From Treponema bryantii (lineage in GTDB: Bacteria > Spirochaetota > Spirochaetia > Treponematales > Treponemataceae), in assembly GCA_015061465.1 (NCBI GenBank), contig SUWN01000009.1:1-61801 (forward strand): a DNA stretch of 61,801 nucleotides, written 5' to 3'. The first letter of the stretch is position 1. Every line of letters starts with the position of its first letter. Of the stretch, positions 7,400 through 16,403 are shown in pieces. The notes beneath the pieces are model-generated. The model ran no database searches and was not told the DNA's origin. It saw only the letters and a list, made by a program, of their open reading frames with translations. The translations under genes and the position numbers were made by a program.

Positions 7400-9277
7400 A
7401 TGAAGAAAAAAATATTAAGTGTATTTTTGATTATTTTTACAGGATTATTGTTTGCTCAAAAAGCAATTACAATTGAAAGTGCATTAGATTTAGCAGTAAC
7501 AGAAATAAAAAAATCAGTTCCAACTGGTGTTGAAATTGCTGTATCAAGATTCAGTTCAGATTCAAAAGAAATGTCTGAATGGTTAGTACAAGAAGTAGAA
7601 ACTAGATTAATCAGAGCTGGAAAATTTACATTATTAGAAAGAAATGCAAAAAATTTACAAATAATTGATTCTGAAATTGATTATCAATATTCAGGAGATG
7701 TTGATGATAGTTCAATGGTAGAATTAGGCTATCGCTTGGGAGCAAAATATTTGGTATACGGAAGTTTTGAACAATTTGGTGGATTAATGCAATTTACACT
7801 AAAAACAACAAATGTTGAAAGCGGAGAAATACCTGTTATTGCTTCTTATTCAATTAGCAATTCATCAAGAATTACTGATTTATTAGGAGATGAAAAGTCA
7901 TTGAATTCTGCAGAAGACTACTTGAATATGATTGCAAGATGTCAAAGAAAGCTTACAAGTATTGAAAGTGATAAAAATAAAGAGATTCAAAATGTTACTT
8001 CAAATATTTTTACAAAATATCAAGAAGAAATAAATCAAGCAAAGGCTGTTCCAAAAGAACCTTGGCAATCACAGGCAGATTATAGTAAAAAAATAGACGA
8101 AGTTGTTTCTGAAATAGAAACAAGACGTGATACAGAATTGAGCGGAGTTGAAACAAAAGCAAATATTAAATATGACAATCAATATAAAATGGTTGAAATA
8201 CAAATGAATAAATTGATTGAAAATATACAAAATACATCTTTTGTGATAAGAGGTGAGTCTGTTCAAATTTTACTTGGAGAATTTAATCCAGAAGCAACTC
8301 CTAAATATTGGCCTATAAGTATTAAATCTTTGGATAAACTTGTAAATTATACGTTTAATGGAAAAAGAACAACAAGTGATGCTGATGTAAAAACAGAATA
8401 TATCACAATGGAAAGTGCTAGAAAAAACAATGCTTTAGAAGGAGAAATTGTTTATAAATTAATTAAAGTAAATAGTTCTTTTGATTATGAAGTAAAAGTT
8501 ATTAGTGTGCGAGTAAATAATACAGAAAATGGAACGACAGTAATTAATGAAAATATTAATGAAATAGTTGGTTCAGTGAATGCAAATGCTGAACTTTCTG
8601 GTAAAACAAATTATGAAAAACCTGTAAAAAAACAGAGCGTACAAAAAGAAAATAAAACAACACCAAAAAAGACTACTACAAAAACTGAACCTAAAGTTGT
8701 AAACAATGTTAATGTAAATGTAACAAATACAGTAAATAAAACAACAACAAATGTATCAAAAACAAGTACAACAGCATCAATTTCAACACAAAAAAATCCA
8801 TTTGAATCAAAAGAGGATTGGTCTTATTTAGCTGACAGAACAGGAGGTTATTGTAAATCAACAATAGGAAAAACTTCTTTTGAAGGTGAAACATTCGACA
8901 TTCTTAGTTTGTCAGGAAAAACAGGAAACGGTGGTACTTATGAAGAAATGGCAAATTATAATGAAAAGTCAATAAAAAATTTTATAAAAAAAGGAAAGAC
9001 TCTAAAATTTTATGTGAAAGGCGATGGAAATACTTATAAAATTAGATTTAGAATGACTTTATCTGAAAAAAAATATTCAGACTATGGATATACATTTAAA
9101 ACAAAAAAAGGTGAAGTTGTGGAAGTTAAAATTCCTTACACAGAATTAAAACATGAACAATGGTCAGATTATCACAAATTTGATAGTACATTAGTAAATG
9201 GAATCTTGCTTAATGTAGAAAATATATCTGCAAAAAAAGATTATTTCATTCAAATTTTTGATGCAAAGGTTTACTAA
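7400..9277 (+). CDS. Exported CsgG-like protein with C-terminal jelly-roll-type domain
   Basis: A 625-residue protein with a signal peptide ending LLFAQ; AGGAG upstream sets the start. Residues about 20-150 look like the CsgG/LpoB-type domain of outer-membrane secretion and peptidoglycan-activator lipoproteins: VEIAVSRFSSDSKEMSEWL, an LIRAGKFTLLERN segment and LGAKYLVYGSF. A helical charged region (about 180-275) follows, then a beta-rich segment, a Thr/Asn/Lys-rich linker (about 395-465), and a C-terminal part that looks like a CIA30 or carbohydrate-binding jelly-roll (FESKEDWSYLADRTGGY...LKFYVKGDG...IFDAKVY). There is no lipobox Cys. It ends in a terminator and repeat. Combination with LPP20-like neighbours is the notable point; the function is not known. 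Confidence 0.65.
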   Translation: MKKKILSVFLIIFTGLLFAQKAITIESALDLAVTEIKKSVPTGVEIAVSRFSSDSKEMSEWLVQEVETRLIRAGKFTLLERNAKNLQIIDSEIDYQYSGDVDDSSMVELGYRLGAKYLVYGSFEQFGGLMQFTLKTTNVESGEIPVIASYSISNSSRITDLLGDEKSLNSAEDYLNMIARCQRKLTSIESDKNKEIQNVTSNIFTKYQEEINQAKAVPKEPWQSQADYSKKIDEVVSEIETRRDTELSGVETKANIKYDNQYKMVEIQMNKLIENIQNTSFVIRGESVQILLGEFNPEATPKYWPISIKSLDKLVNYTFNGKRTTSDADVKTEYITMESARKNNALEGEIVYKLIKVNSSFDYEVKVISVRVNNTENGTTVINENINEIVGSVNANAELSGKTNYEKPVKKQSVQKENKTTPKKTTTKTEPKVVNNVNVNVTNTVNKTTTNVSKTSTTASISTQKNPFESKEDWSYLADRTGGYCKSTIGKTSFEGETFDILSLSGKTGNGGTYEEMANYNEKSIKNFIKKGKTLKFYVKGDGNTYKIRFRMTLSEKKYSDYGYTFKTKKGEVVEVKIPYTELKHEQWSDYHKFDSTLVNGILLNVENISAKKDYFIQIFDAKVY

Positions 9278-9343
9278 AGAATAACCTTACCTTCCAAAAC
9301 GTGCGCAACGTTAGGTGCGCACAAATCCGCGTGGCAAAAAACT

Positions 9344-9380
9344 AACCCCACGGGCGTGTTCAGCGTTCGTGGGGTTTTTT
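9344..9380 (+). terminator. Terminator after the CsgG-like gene
   Basis: AACCCCACG (9344-9352) pairs with CGTGGGGTT (9368-9376), followed by a T-run. A smaller GTGCGC/GCGCAC hairpin lies just before at 9301-9322. Confidence 0.85.
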
Positions 9381-9383
9381 ATT

Positions 9384-9455
9384 TAGGGGTTAATACAACC
9401 CCTAAAAACGGACGAGTCAAGGCCTTGAGCAAAGCGTGCCTTGAACGTACGTATT
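9384..9455 (+). repeat. Two-hairpin intergenic repeat, copy 2
   Basis: TAGGGGTT (9384-9391) pairs with AACCCCTA (9397-9404). The shared segment ACGGACGAGTCAAGGCCTTG follows, with a CAAGG/CCTTG stem and ending GTATT. It is nearly identical to the copy at 52671-52745. Its end touches the stop codon of the convergent gene. Confidence 0.75.
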
Positions 9456-9681
9456 AAATCTTTATTACATCTAGCATTTCTTTTAAGAAGGAATTTTCTA
9501 TTTTTGCGTTGTTAAAAAATTCACCAAAGGATTTAAATTTTTCACCTTGATATGTTTGGCCAAAAACTATGTATTCGCAATTGTCGTCTTTGTCGTAAGT
9601 TAGAGAATAATTTTTTCCGTTGTACGAAAATTCTAAAGATTGTTTTGTGTCGATAATAAAAACTAATTCATCTTTTGTCAT
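9454..9681 (-). CDS. Small hypothetical protein
   Basis: A 75-residue acidic protein with no signal peptide or membrane segment. It starts MTKDELVFIIDTKQSLEFSYNGKNYSL and alternates beta-like stretches with a C-terminal helix. The start overlaps the stop of the preceding gene by four bases, so the two are probably translationally coupled. I do not recognise the family. Its pairing with an exported protein suggests a shared locus rather than a shared compartment. Confidence 0.6.
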   Translation of the reverse strand: MTKDELVFIIDTKQSLEFSYNGKNYSLTYDKDDNCEYIVFGQTYQGEKFKSFGEFFNNAKIENSFLKEMLDVIKI

Positions 9682-10175
9682 AATTTTTCAAAGTATAATG
9701 TGTAAGGAACTTCGGCGCGAGTAGAATCTTTGATTTCGACTCCGTAAGTTCCTTCGCTTGGAATGGAATCTGCAAGTTTTACATTGTCGTAATAAATTTT
9801 TGCAGAATAAAGTCCGGAAACTTCTATACAACCTTCAAAAGTTCCGTTTCCTGCGATATTTGCTTTTGTGATAATTTCACCGTTAAAAATCCAGCCTTCT
9901 TCATCACAATAATTTTCGTATTTTAAAGAAATGTGACCACCTAAACCTTTAATTTTGCCATCGTAAATGACTTTTCCGCTAATGTCGCCTTTCATTTCTT
10001 CATAGCCCAATTTTTTGATATTTGATTTTTTATTTATAAGAACAAGTTTTTTAGAAGGTTCGGAAATCTTATTATTAAAAAGAACAAAAAAATCTTCATT
10101 GCTCATTGATTCCGCGCCCAAAAAAACTGGCAGAAAAGCAAAACACAAAATAAAACTCAAAAAACGCTTTTTCAT
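9678..10175 (-). CDS. Exported hypothetical protein
   Basis: 165 residues with an N-terminal signal peptide (MKKRFLSFILCFAFLPVFLG, cleavage near AES). The start is supported by GAGG in front. The mature part is beta-rich with Gly/Lys turns (GEMK-type segments, ISGKVIYDGKIKGLGGHISL), compatible with a small periplasmic beta-sandwich, but no family is recognised. It forms a two-gene unit with the 75-residue protein downstream (ATGA overlap). Isolated from glnA by a terminator. Confidence 0.65.
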   Translation of the reverse strand: MKKRFLSFILCFAFLPVFLGAESMSNEDFFVLFNNKISEPSKKLVLINKKSNIKKLGYEEMKGDISGKVIYDGKIKGLGGHISLKYENYCDEEGWIFNGEIITKANIAGNGTFEGCIEVSGLYSAKIYYDNVKLADSIPSEGTYGVEIKDSTRAEVPYTLYFEKL

Positions 10176-10222
10176 ACAATCCTCTTAAAAAATTAAAGTG
10201 AATTTTTTTCCAAGTAATAAAT

Positions 10223-10282
10223 AAAAGGGGCTGTCTAATAAGTATCTTTTATGTCATTTTGAACTTTTTAGACATCCCCTTT
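10223..10282 (-). terminator. Terminator after glnA, AAAAGGNCTGTC type
   Basis: AAAGGGG/CCCCTTT and TGTCTAA (10232-10238)/TTAGACA (10268-10274) form an extended stem with one mismatch. The T-rich side faces the minus strand. The outer stem resembles the element at 49904-49993. Confidence 0.75.
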
Positions 10283-10302
10283 CCACTTAGTTAATAAATT
10301 TT

Positions 10303-11724
10303 CTAAAGATTAAAATATTTATCAAATTCTGCAGGATGAGGAATTGCTGCCATTTCTCTACATTCTGCGCGTTTAGAAGCAATGAATTTTGTGATTAATT
10401 CTTGTGGGAAAACTCCACCTTGTGTTAAATAATCGTGGTCTGCTTCTAATGCATCCAAAGCTTGTTCCAAAGAAGTTGGCAAACTCTTGAGTTTTGCTTT
10501 TTCTTCGTCTGACAGATTGTAAAGATTTACGTCGTATGGTCCCCAACCGTTTGCGTGTGGGTCAATCTTGTTTTTGATTCCGTCAATTCCAGCCATCAAA
10601 ATTGCTGCGTATGCAAAGTATGGATTACATGTTGCATCTGGGTTACGAATTTCAAAACGTCGCATTTTTGGACTTTTTGCATAAGCTGGAATACGAATTA
10701 CAGCACTTCTGTTTGATGTTGCGTATCCAACTGTAACAGGCGCTTCAAATCCTGGAACAAGTCGTTTGAATGAGTTTGTGCTTGGATTTGTAATTGCACA
10801 CAATGAAGAAATGTGTTTTAAAAGTCCGCCCATAAAATAGTGTGCTGTCTGGCTAAGATTTGAATATCCGTTGTCATCAGAAAAAACAGGTTCGCCGTCT
10901 TTTAATAAAAGCATGTGAACGTGCATACCGTTTCCTGCTTCGCCATAAACTGGTTTTGGCATAAATGTCGCTGTTTTTCCATGTTTCATTGCTGTATTGT
11001 GAATGATGTATTTTATCATCATTGTTGCGTCTGCCATTTTTGACATTTGTCCAAGTTGTGGTTCAATTTCAAATTGTCCTGCAGCTCCAACTTCTGGATG
11101 ATGATATTTTACGTGAATTCCCATTTCTTCCATCAATAAACACATTTCGCTACGACATTCGTAACTTGTATCAAATGGTTTTGCAACATGATATGCTTTT
11201 TGTTTTGGAATAACGCAACCTTTTCCTTCCATTGCGCTGTTCCAGTGAGCTTGTGAAACATCAATATTCATAGAAATATCATCTGCGCTCACGTTCCAAC
11301 CAACGTTATCAAACAAATAGAATTCAAATTCTGGCAAAATCAACATTTCATCTGCAATTCCAGAATCTTTCATATATTGTTCAGCTGCCAATACAATATT
11401 GCGTGGATATTGTGCAAGTGGACGATTTTCTTTATCAATAATCATTGCGTTTCCAGTCATAGAAAGAGTTGGAATTTCGCAGAAAGGATCTATACAAGCG
11501 GTATCTGGGTCCGGAATAAATACCATGTCACTTTTTTCTACTACAGCATAACCATAGTTTGAAGCATCAAATCCAATTCCACTTTTCATTGTATCTTCCG
11601 AAAAGTTCATTGCTGGAATTGTTACGTGGCGGAATTGTCCGTTAATGTCCACCATTTTAAAATCAACCATTTTAATATCATTTTCTTTTATCATTTGCAT
11701 GATATCTTTTACCGATTTAGCCAA
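10303..11724 (-). CDS. glnA: Glutamine synthetase, type I
   Basis: Makes glutamine from glutamate, ammonia and ATP in the cytoplasm; the central nitrogen-assimilation enzyme. The frame is open to 11748, but I choose the TTG at 11724 because a GGAGG lies five bases upstream and the resulting start, [M]AKSVKDIMQMIKENDIK, fits the family's N-terminus. Signatures include EFEFYLFDN, GNGMHVHMLL, NRSAVIRIPAY and RRFEIRNPDATCNPYFAYAA. The length (473 residues) is that of the standard dodecameric GSI. NLYNLSDEE near the C-terminus has a Tyr where enteric enzymes are adenylylated, but no adenylyltransferase is in view. No nitrogen-regulator site was identified upstream. Confidence 0.95.
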   Translation of the reverse strand: MAKSVKDIMQMIKENDIKMVDFKMVDINGQFRHVTIPAMNFSEDTMKSGIGFDASNYGYAVVEKSDMVFIPDPDTACIDPFCEIPTLSMTGNAMIIDKENRPLAQYPRNIVLAAEQYMKDSGIADEMLILPEFEFYLFDNVGWNVSADDISMNIDVSQAHWNSAMEGKGCVIPKQKAYHVAKPFDTSYECRSEMCLLMEEMGIHVKYHHPEVGAAGQFEIEPQLGQMSKMADATMMIKYIIHNTAMKHGKTATFMPKPVYGEAGNGMHVHMLLLKDGEPVFSDDNGYSNLSQTAHYFMGGLLKHISSLCAITNPSTNSFKRLVPGFEAPVTVGYATSNRSAVIRIPAYAKSPKMRRFEIRNPDATCNPYFAYAAILMAGIDGIKNKIDPHANGWGPYDVNLYNLSDEEKAKLKSLPTSLEQALDALEADHDYLTQGGVFPQELITKFIASKRAECREMAAIPHPAEFDKYFNL

Positions 11725-11888
11725 AATATCCTCCATAAAATTCGACAAAAAAGTATTTTTAAATTATATAAGCAAATTTTATGCAATTCAATAAAAATGA
11801 ATATATAGAAGAAACTTTTTAAATATAGTGGATAAATCATCGTATTTTGTGTATTCTATGAATAAAAGATTTATTTAGAGGTATTTTT

Positions 11889-13400
11889 ATGAGTCTAAAA
11901 TTATACAACACAATGGGACGCAAACTTGAAGAATTCAAACCATTACACGAAGGTTTTTGTGGTTTTTACGGATGTGGTCCAACTGTTTACAACTATGCTC
12001 ATATTGGAAATTTAAGAGCGTACGTTTTTCTTGATGTTTTAGACAGAGTTTTGTGTTTTTTGGGATATAAGAAAAAACACGTTATGAATATTACAGATAT
12101 TGGCCATCTTTCTGGAGATGCAGATGATGGTGAAGATAAAATGGTAAAACAAGCAATAGAACGCAAACAATCAGTTTTGGAAATTGCTGATTTTTATACA
12201 AAAGCCTTTTTTAATGATATTGAACGTTTGAATATCAAAAAACCAGATGTTGTTTGTAAAGCAACAGACCACGTTCAAGAAATGATTGATTTAATCAAAC
12301 AAATTGAAGCAAACGGTCACACTTACATGGCTGGCGGAAACTTATATTTTGATGTTACAACATTTGATGATTACGGAAAACTTGCAAATCTAAAACTTGA
12401 TGAATTAAAAGCTGGAGCTGGAGAACGCGATGTTGTTGTTGTTGATGAAAACAAACGTAATCCTTACGACTTTGTTCTTTGGTTCACAAAATCTAAGTTT
12501 GAAAATCAAGCGTTAGTTTGGGACAGTCCATGGGGTCGCGGTTATCCAGGTTGGCACATTGAATGTTCTGCAATGAGTATGAAATATCTTGGTCGTCATT
12601 TTGATATTCACACTGGCGGAATAGACCACATTCCAATTCATCACACAAACGAAATTGCACAAAGTGAAGGTGCTTTTTCTTCGGAAGAAAGAAACGCTGG
12701 TCCTTGGGTAAATTATTGGCTTCATAACGAATTCCTTGTTATTCAAAAAGAAAAAAATGATGATTCTAGCGACGATACTGCAAAAATGTCAAAATCGAGT
12801 GGAAACTTCCTTACTTTGCAAACTCTTATTGATAAAGGTTACGACCCTCTTGATTACAGATATTTCTTGTTGGGTGCTCATTATAGAAGTCAGGCAAAAT
12901 TCAGTTGGGATTCAATGGATTCTGCAAAAAATTCTAGAAAAGCTCTTGTTCAACGTGCCGCAAAAGTTTTTGCTTCTTACGATGGAAAATCTGTTGATGA
13001 ATCTTCACTTAGCGAAAAAGCAAAAGATTATTTGGCAAAATTCACAACTGCTATCGAAAACGATTTGGCAACTCCACAAGCTTTGAGTTATGTTCAAGTT
13101 GCAATTAAAGATTCTGAACTTCAAGCTTCAGAAATTGTAACAATTGTTCGCAAAATGGATGAAGTTCTTGGTCTAAAAATTGAAGATTGTGCAAAAGAAT
13201 TCAACAAAAAAGAATCAGCACAAGTTGATACTCATGAAGGTGACCCAGAAGCTGAAGAAATCACTGCTTTAGTTTTAGAAAGAACTCAAGCAAAAAAAGA
13301 TAAGGATTTTGCAAAAGCAGACCAAATTCGTAACGATTTGCAAGCTAGAGGTGTTATAATTATAGACACACCAAATGGTCCAATCTGGAAACGCAATTAG
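11889..13400 (+). CDS. cysS: Cysteinyl-tRNA synthetase
   Basis: Class I synthetase charging tRNA-Cys in the cytoplasm, 503 residues. Residues about 28-45 hold the zinc Cys and HIGH motif as FYGCGPTVYNYAHIGN. MNITDIGH follows, then GWHIECSAMS and FDIHTGGIDHIPIHHTNEIAQ for the remaining zinc ligands, and KMSKSSGNF as the KMSKS loop. The C-terminal helical region ends with the usual KDKDFAKADQIRNDLQARG. GAGG lies ahead of the ATG. It is divergent from glnA and 39 bases before the sigma-factor operon, so read-through is possible. Ordinary in length and motifs. Confidence 0.97.
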   Translation: MSLKLYNTMGRKLEEFKPLHEGFCGFYGCGPTVYNYAHIGNLRAYVFLDVLDRVLCFLGYKKKHVMNITDIGHLSGDADDGEDKMVKQAIERKQSVLEIADFYTKAFFNDIERLNIKKPDVVCKATDHVQEMIDLIKQIEANGHTYMAGGNLYFDVTTFDDYGKLANLKLDELKAGAGERDVVVVDENKRNPYDFVLWFTKSKFENQALVWDSPWGRGYPGWHIECSAMSMKYLGRHFDIHTGGIDHIPIHHTNEIAQSEGAFSSEERNAGPWVNYWLHNEFLVIQKEKNDDSSDDTAKMSKSSGNFLTLQTLIDKGYDPLDYRYFLLGAHYRSQAKFSWDSMDSAKNSRKALVQRAAKVFASYDGKSVDESSLSEKAKDYLAKFTTAIENDLATPQALSYVQVAIKDSELQASEIVTIVRKMDEVLGLKIEDCAKEFNKKESAQVDTHEGDPEAEEITALVLERTQAKKDKDFAKADQIRNDLQARGVIIIDTPNGPIWKRN

Positions 13401-13439
13401 TGAACTTTTTATTAAATTTGTAACTAATTTGGAGTTAAT

Positions 13440-14009
13440 GTGTTTGATAATATAGATGGAAATCGGGATGCTTCTCAAATAGGTTTAGACGCAAGCAATC
13501 CGGTTGATTTTAAAACGATTTATGATGCGGCAATGCAAATGCTCTTCAAAATTTCCTACAGAATTGTAAATGATGAAGAAGTTGCAGAAGATTTGGCTCA
13601 TGATTCGTTAATAAAAGCAAACGAAAAAGCAATTGTTTTTCCCACAGTAAATGATGCAAAATTCTGGCTGATTCGCGTAGTAAAAAATGCATCGTTGAAT
13701 TACGTAAAACGTAAGGAAAGGGAACGCAAAGCCTACGAGAAAGTTTTGTACGAAAGCCATCGAAAACCTGAGTCAGGTGAAATTGATTTATTAAAAAAAG
13801 ATTCAATTAAAAAAGCTAGGGAGGCTTTAAAAAAACTTTCTAAAAAATCGCAAGAAGTTTTAATCCTAAAAGAATATGGCGATATGAGTTACAAAGAAAT
13901 TGCCAAAATTTTAGGAATTACAGAAGGCAATGTAAAAGTAAGGGTTTTTAGAGCTAGGGAGCAGCTGATAAAATTGATAGGAGAAGAAGATGTCTTTTTG
14001 TCCAACTAA
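13440..14009 (+). CDS. ECF-type RNA polymerase sigma factor
   Basis: 189 residues starting at GTG 13440, five bases after GGAG (the overlapping ATG at 13438 runs into a stop). Sigma region 2 is visible as MLFKISYRIVNDEEVAEDLAHD with the FWLIRVVKNASLNYVKR segment. Region 4 appears as LKKLSKKSQEVLILKEYGDM, then SYKEIAKILGITEGNVKVRVFRAR. The stretch between them is short and charged, so this is a two-domain ECF factor. It overlaps by 20 bases with a zinc-finger anti-sigma gene, the usual ECF arrangement, and the third gene of the operon is a membrane-anchored TIG protein. Signal sensed is unknown; envelope stress is a guess from the neighbours. Confidence 0.92.
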   Translation: MFDNIDGNRDASQIGLDASNPVDFKTIYDAAMQMLFKISYRIVNDEEVAEDLAHDSLIKANEKAIVFPTVNDAKFWLIRVVKNASLNYVKRKERERKAYEKVLYESHRKPESGEIDLLKKDSIKKAREALKKLSKKSQEVLILKEYGDMSYKEIAKILGITEGNVKVRVFRAREQLIKLIGEEDVFLSN

Positions 14010-14679
14010 GGATATTCATTCTATTTATTTAGATAATGAAATGCCAGAAATTTATAAAGCTGAATACGAATCTCACGTTGCTACATGTAAAAAATGTCAG
14101 CAAGAATTAAACAAAATAAAAGTTTTGCACACGCTTTTAAGTTCAGATGCAGATGTTGTTACTCCCGATTCTCATTACGCGGAACAAAGTTTTGAACGCT
14201 TACAACTCAAAATGCGTTATTCAAATTCAACTAAAAAATCAAATATTCAAAATAAATTCCAAATTAAATATGCAGTTTCTGCAATGGCGGCGGCGGCAAT
14301 TTTTGCATTAATTATTCCTGTAAGATTCTTGAATAATAATGTACAAAAAACAAACGCTATTGCAACAAATATTTCTTCTGCTGTTCCTTTAGCAAATAAT
14401 GTTTCTTTTAATGGTGGAAGAAGTAGGGTAATATCTGGTAATATACATGAGTCTATAATTCCTTCTGCACAAAAAGGCAATGCTTCTCTTGTAAGAAATG
14501 TTTCAAACTATCCAAATAGTGTAGAAAAACAACTTATAAAAGATGTTGATGTTTTTAGACCTGCCTTTAGCGAAGAAAAGACAATTTCAATAAGGATTAC
14601 AATTCCAGGTATTGGCCAAGTGCCTGTTACTGCCGAAGTAAAATTACCTGTGAATGTAAGTTCAGGTTATTTTGAGTGA
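13990..14679 (+). CDS. Membrane anti-sigma factor with zinc-finger motif
   Basis: 229 residues. The cytoplasmic N-terminus has the HVATCKKC (H-x3-C-x2-C) zinc-binding anti-sigma motif near residue 32. One transmembrane helix is seen near residues 95-112 (AVSAMAAAAIFALIIPVRFL), followed by an exported domain of about 115 residues ending in a beta-like TISIRITIPGIGQVPVTAEV segment. The gene overlaps the sigma gene by 20 bases and the next gene by four, implying one translationally coupled operon. It probably binds the sigma factor at the membrane and releases it on an external signal. The exported domain resembles no family I can name. Confidence 0.85.
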   Translation: MSFCPTKDIHSIYLDNEMPEIYKAEYESHVATCKKCQQELNKIKVLHTLLSSDADVVTPDSHYAEQSFERLQLKMRYSNSTKKSNIQNKFQIKYAVSAMAAAAIFALIIPVRFLNNNVQKTNAIATNISSAVPLANNVSFNGGRSRVISGNIHESIIPSAQKGNASLVRNVSNYPNSVEKQLIKDVDVFRPAFSEEKTISIRITIPGIGQVPVTAEVKLPVNVSSGYFE

Positions 14680-16379
14680 ATTCATCTGGTAAATTAAGTT
14701 ATCTTTTTAGAAAATATTCTCTTTTGCGCGCTTCCATGACGGTTTTGGTTATAGCGATTATTCTTATTGCTGTTTCCATTTTTACAAAAAGAAATAAGCC
14801 CGTTCCTTGTATAGAATCGATTGTGCCACCAGTTGGAGCGCCGGGCGATATTATCACAATCAACGGTTCGAACTTTGGTGATATTCGTGACATTAGTTAT
14901 GTAGAATTTGCCGGCGCAAAATTGACTGCAAGTTCATATATTTCGTGGAAAGATGATTGTATCAAAATTGTTTTGCCTACAAATGTGCAAGATGGTTTGG
15001 TTGTAGTTGGTGTTCAGAGCATGCGTTCTAAACCGGCACTTTTTACAAACGAAATTGATATTCCAATTCCAGTTCCTGCCGCAGAACAATCTACAAAACC
15101 AATGATTTTGGCGATAGATTCTTCTTCTGTAGACATCGGTGAGTTAATCACAATTACAGGTTCGAACTTTGGTGATGCAAAAAATCAATCTAAAGTTCTT
15201 TTTTCTATAGATTATGATAAAGAATTAGAAACTGCTGATTATATAACAACTGATATGTTTACAAAAAATATGATTCCAGTTTCTGAATTTGAATATGGTT
15301 ATGAATATTGGAGCAACACAGAAATTAAAGTACGAGTTCCTGACGGTGCAAGTAGCGGCGTAATTGTTGTAGATAATGGAAGAGAAAAATCTGATCCAAA
15401 ACCGATAACTGTTTCTTCTAGAATAGGAAAAAAATCATATCAATCAAAACAAATTTATTTAATTCAATATACTGCGGATGTAACAAATGTTGTTGCAGGG
15501 CCAGAATCTACAATTACTTTGCGTTGTCCAATTCCAACGGTCGCAGCGCGACAACCGATTGTAGAAATTACAGAAGTTGTTCCTGAACCACTTTTATCAA
15601 CTTACCAAAACAATTTGATTCATCAGATTTCTAAAAATAATTTGTTGCCAGAAAAAAATGTATTTTCACAAACTTTTGTTCTTACTGTTTACGAAACAAA
15701 TACTGTTGTAAATCAACCTAAAAAAATTGTTGATTTTTCTGATATGAACAAAAATTTTAGAAAAGATTTTCTTACAAGCAACAAAATAATCGTTAGTGAT
15801 TCGAAAGAAATTCAAACTTTGGCAAATAAAATTGTGCAAAAAGTAAAGAATCCTTATGAAAAAGCGAAATTGATTTACGATTACATGTGCAAAAGTTTTG
15901 AGATTTTGCCAAAACCTTCTTCAGATTCAGAAAATTCCTTGGCGATGTTAGAAACATTAAAAGGCGACGCGTACGATTTTTCTGTGATTTACACTTCATT
16001 ATTAAGAGCGTGCGAAGTTCCTGCGATTGTAAACAGCGGAATTCTTATTAATAAGGATTTATCTTGCCAGCCACATTGGTGGTGTGAAGTTTATATTGCG
16101 GGGCTTGGATGGATTCCTGTGGATGTTGCTTTGGGTGCAGGCATGGAATATGGCGAATGGGATGTTTTAGATAGACAAGATTATTATTTTGGTAATTTGG
16201 ATTCACATCGCATTTGTTTTACAAGAGGTTTGACTGAACAAAAACCATTTGCGCCAAATAGTAAAATTGTTTATTATCCAAAAAGTTTTGCTCTTCAAAC
16301 AATTTGGGAAGAAGCTTCTGAAGATGTAACAGAATACAGTTCTTTCTGGTCTGTTCCTGTTGTAAAAGGTGTATATTAA
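14676..16379 (+). CDS. Membrane-anchored protein with two TIG domains and an inactive-looking transglutaminase-like domain
   Basis: 567 residues starting at GTG 14676, overlapping the anti-sigma gene. A transmembrane helix lies near residues 20-40. Two IPT/TIG immunoglobulin-like repeats follow, each with the phrase ITI(N/T)GSNFGD (about residues 60 and 160). The C-terminal ~200 residues match the transglutaminase-like fold: VQKVKNPYEKAKLIYDYMC, LKGDAYDFSVIYTSLLRAC, PHWWCEVYIAGLGWIPVD. By alignment with the usual G-x-C-x-D motif, residue 432 is Ala instead of the catalytic Cys, while His467 and Asp483 remain. It may bind a peptide or cell-wall ligand rather than cleave or crosslink it. Probably the output or sensor partner of the sigma/anti-sigma pair. 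Confidence 0.8.
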   Translation: MNSSGKLSYLFRKYSLLRASMTVLVIAIILIAVSIFTKRNKPVPCIESIVPPVGAPGDIITINGSNFGDIRDISYVEFAGAKLTASSYISWKDDCIKIVLPTNVQDGLVVVGVQSMRSKPALFTNEIDIPIPVPAAEQSTKPMILAIDSSSVDIGELITITGSNFGDAKNQSKVLFSIDYDKELETADYITTDMFTKNMIPVSEFEYGYEYWSNTEIKVRVPDGASSGVIVVDNGREKSDPKPITVSSRIGKKSYQSKQIYLIQYTADVTNVVAGPESTITLRCPIPTVAARQPIVEITEVVPEPLLSTYQNNLIHQISKNNLLPEKNVFSQTFVLTVYETNTVVNQPKKIVDFSDMNKNFRKDFLTSNKIIVSDSKEIQTLANKIVQKVKNPYEKAKLIYDYMCKSFEILPKPSSDSENSLAMLETLKGDAYDFSVIYTSLLRACEVPAIVNSGILINKDLSCQPHWWCEVYIAGLGWIPVDVALGAGMEYGEWDVLDRQDYYFGNLDSHRICFTRGLTEQKPFAPNSKIVYYPKSFALQTIWEEASEDVTEYSSFWSVPVVKGVY

Positions 16380-16403
16380 TTTTTAAAATAAATGAGGTTT
16401 GTT

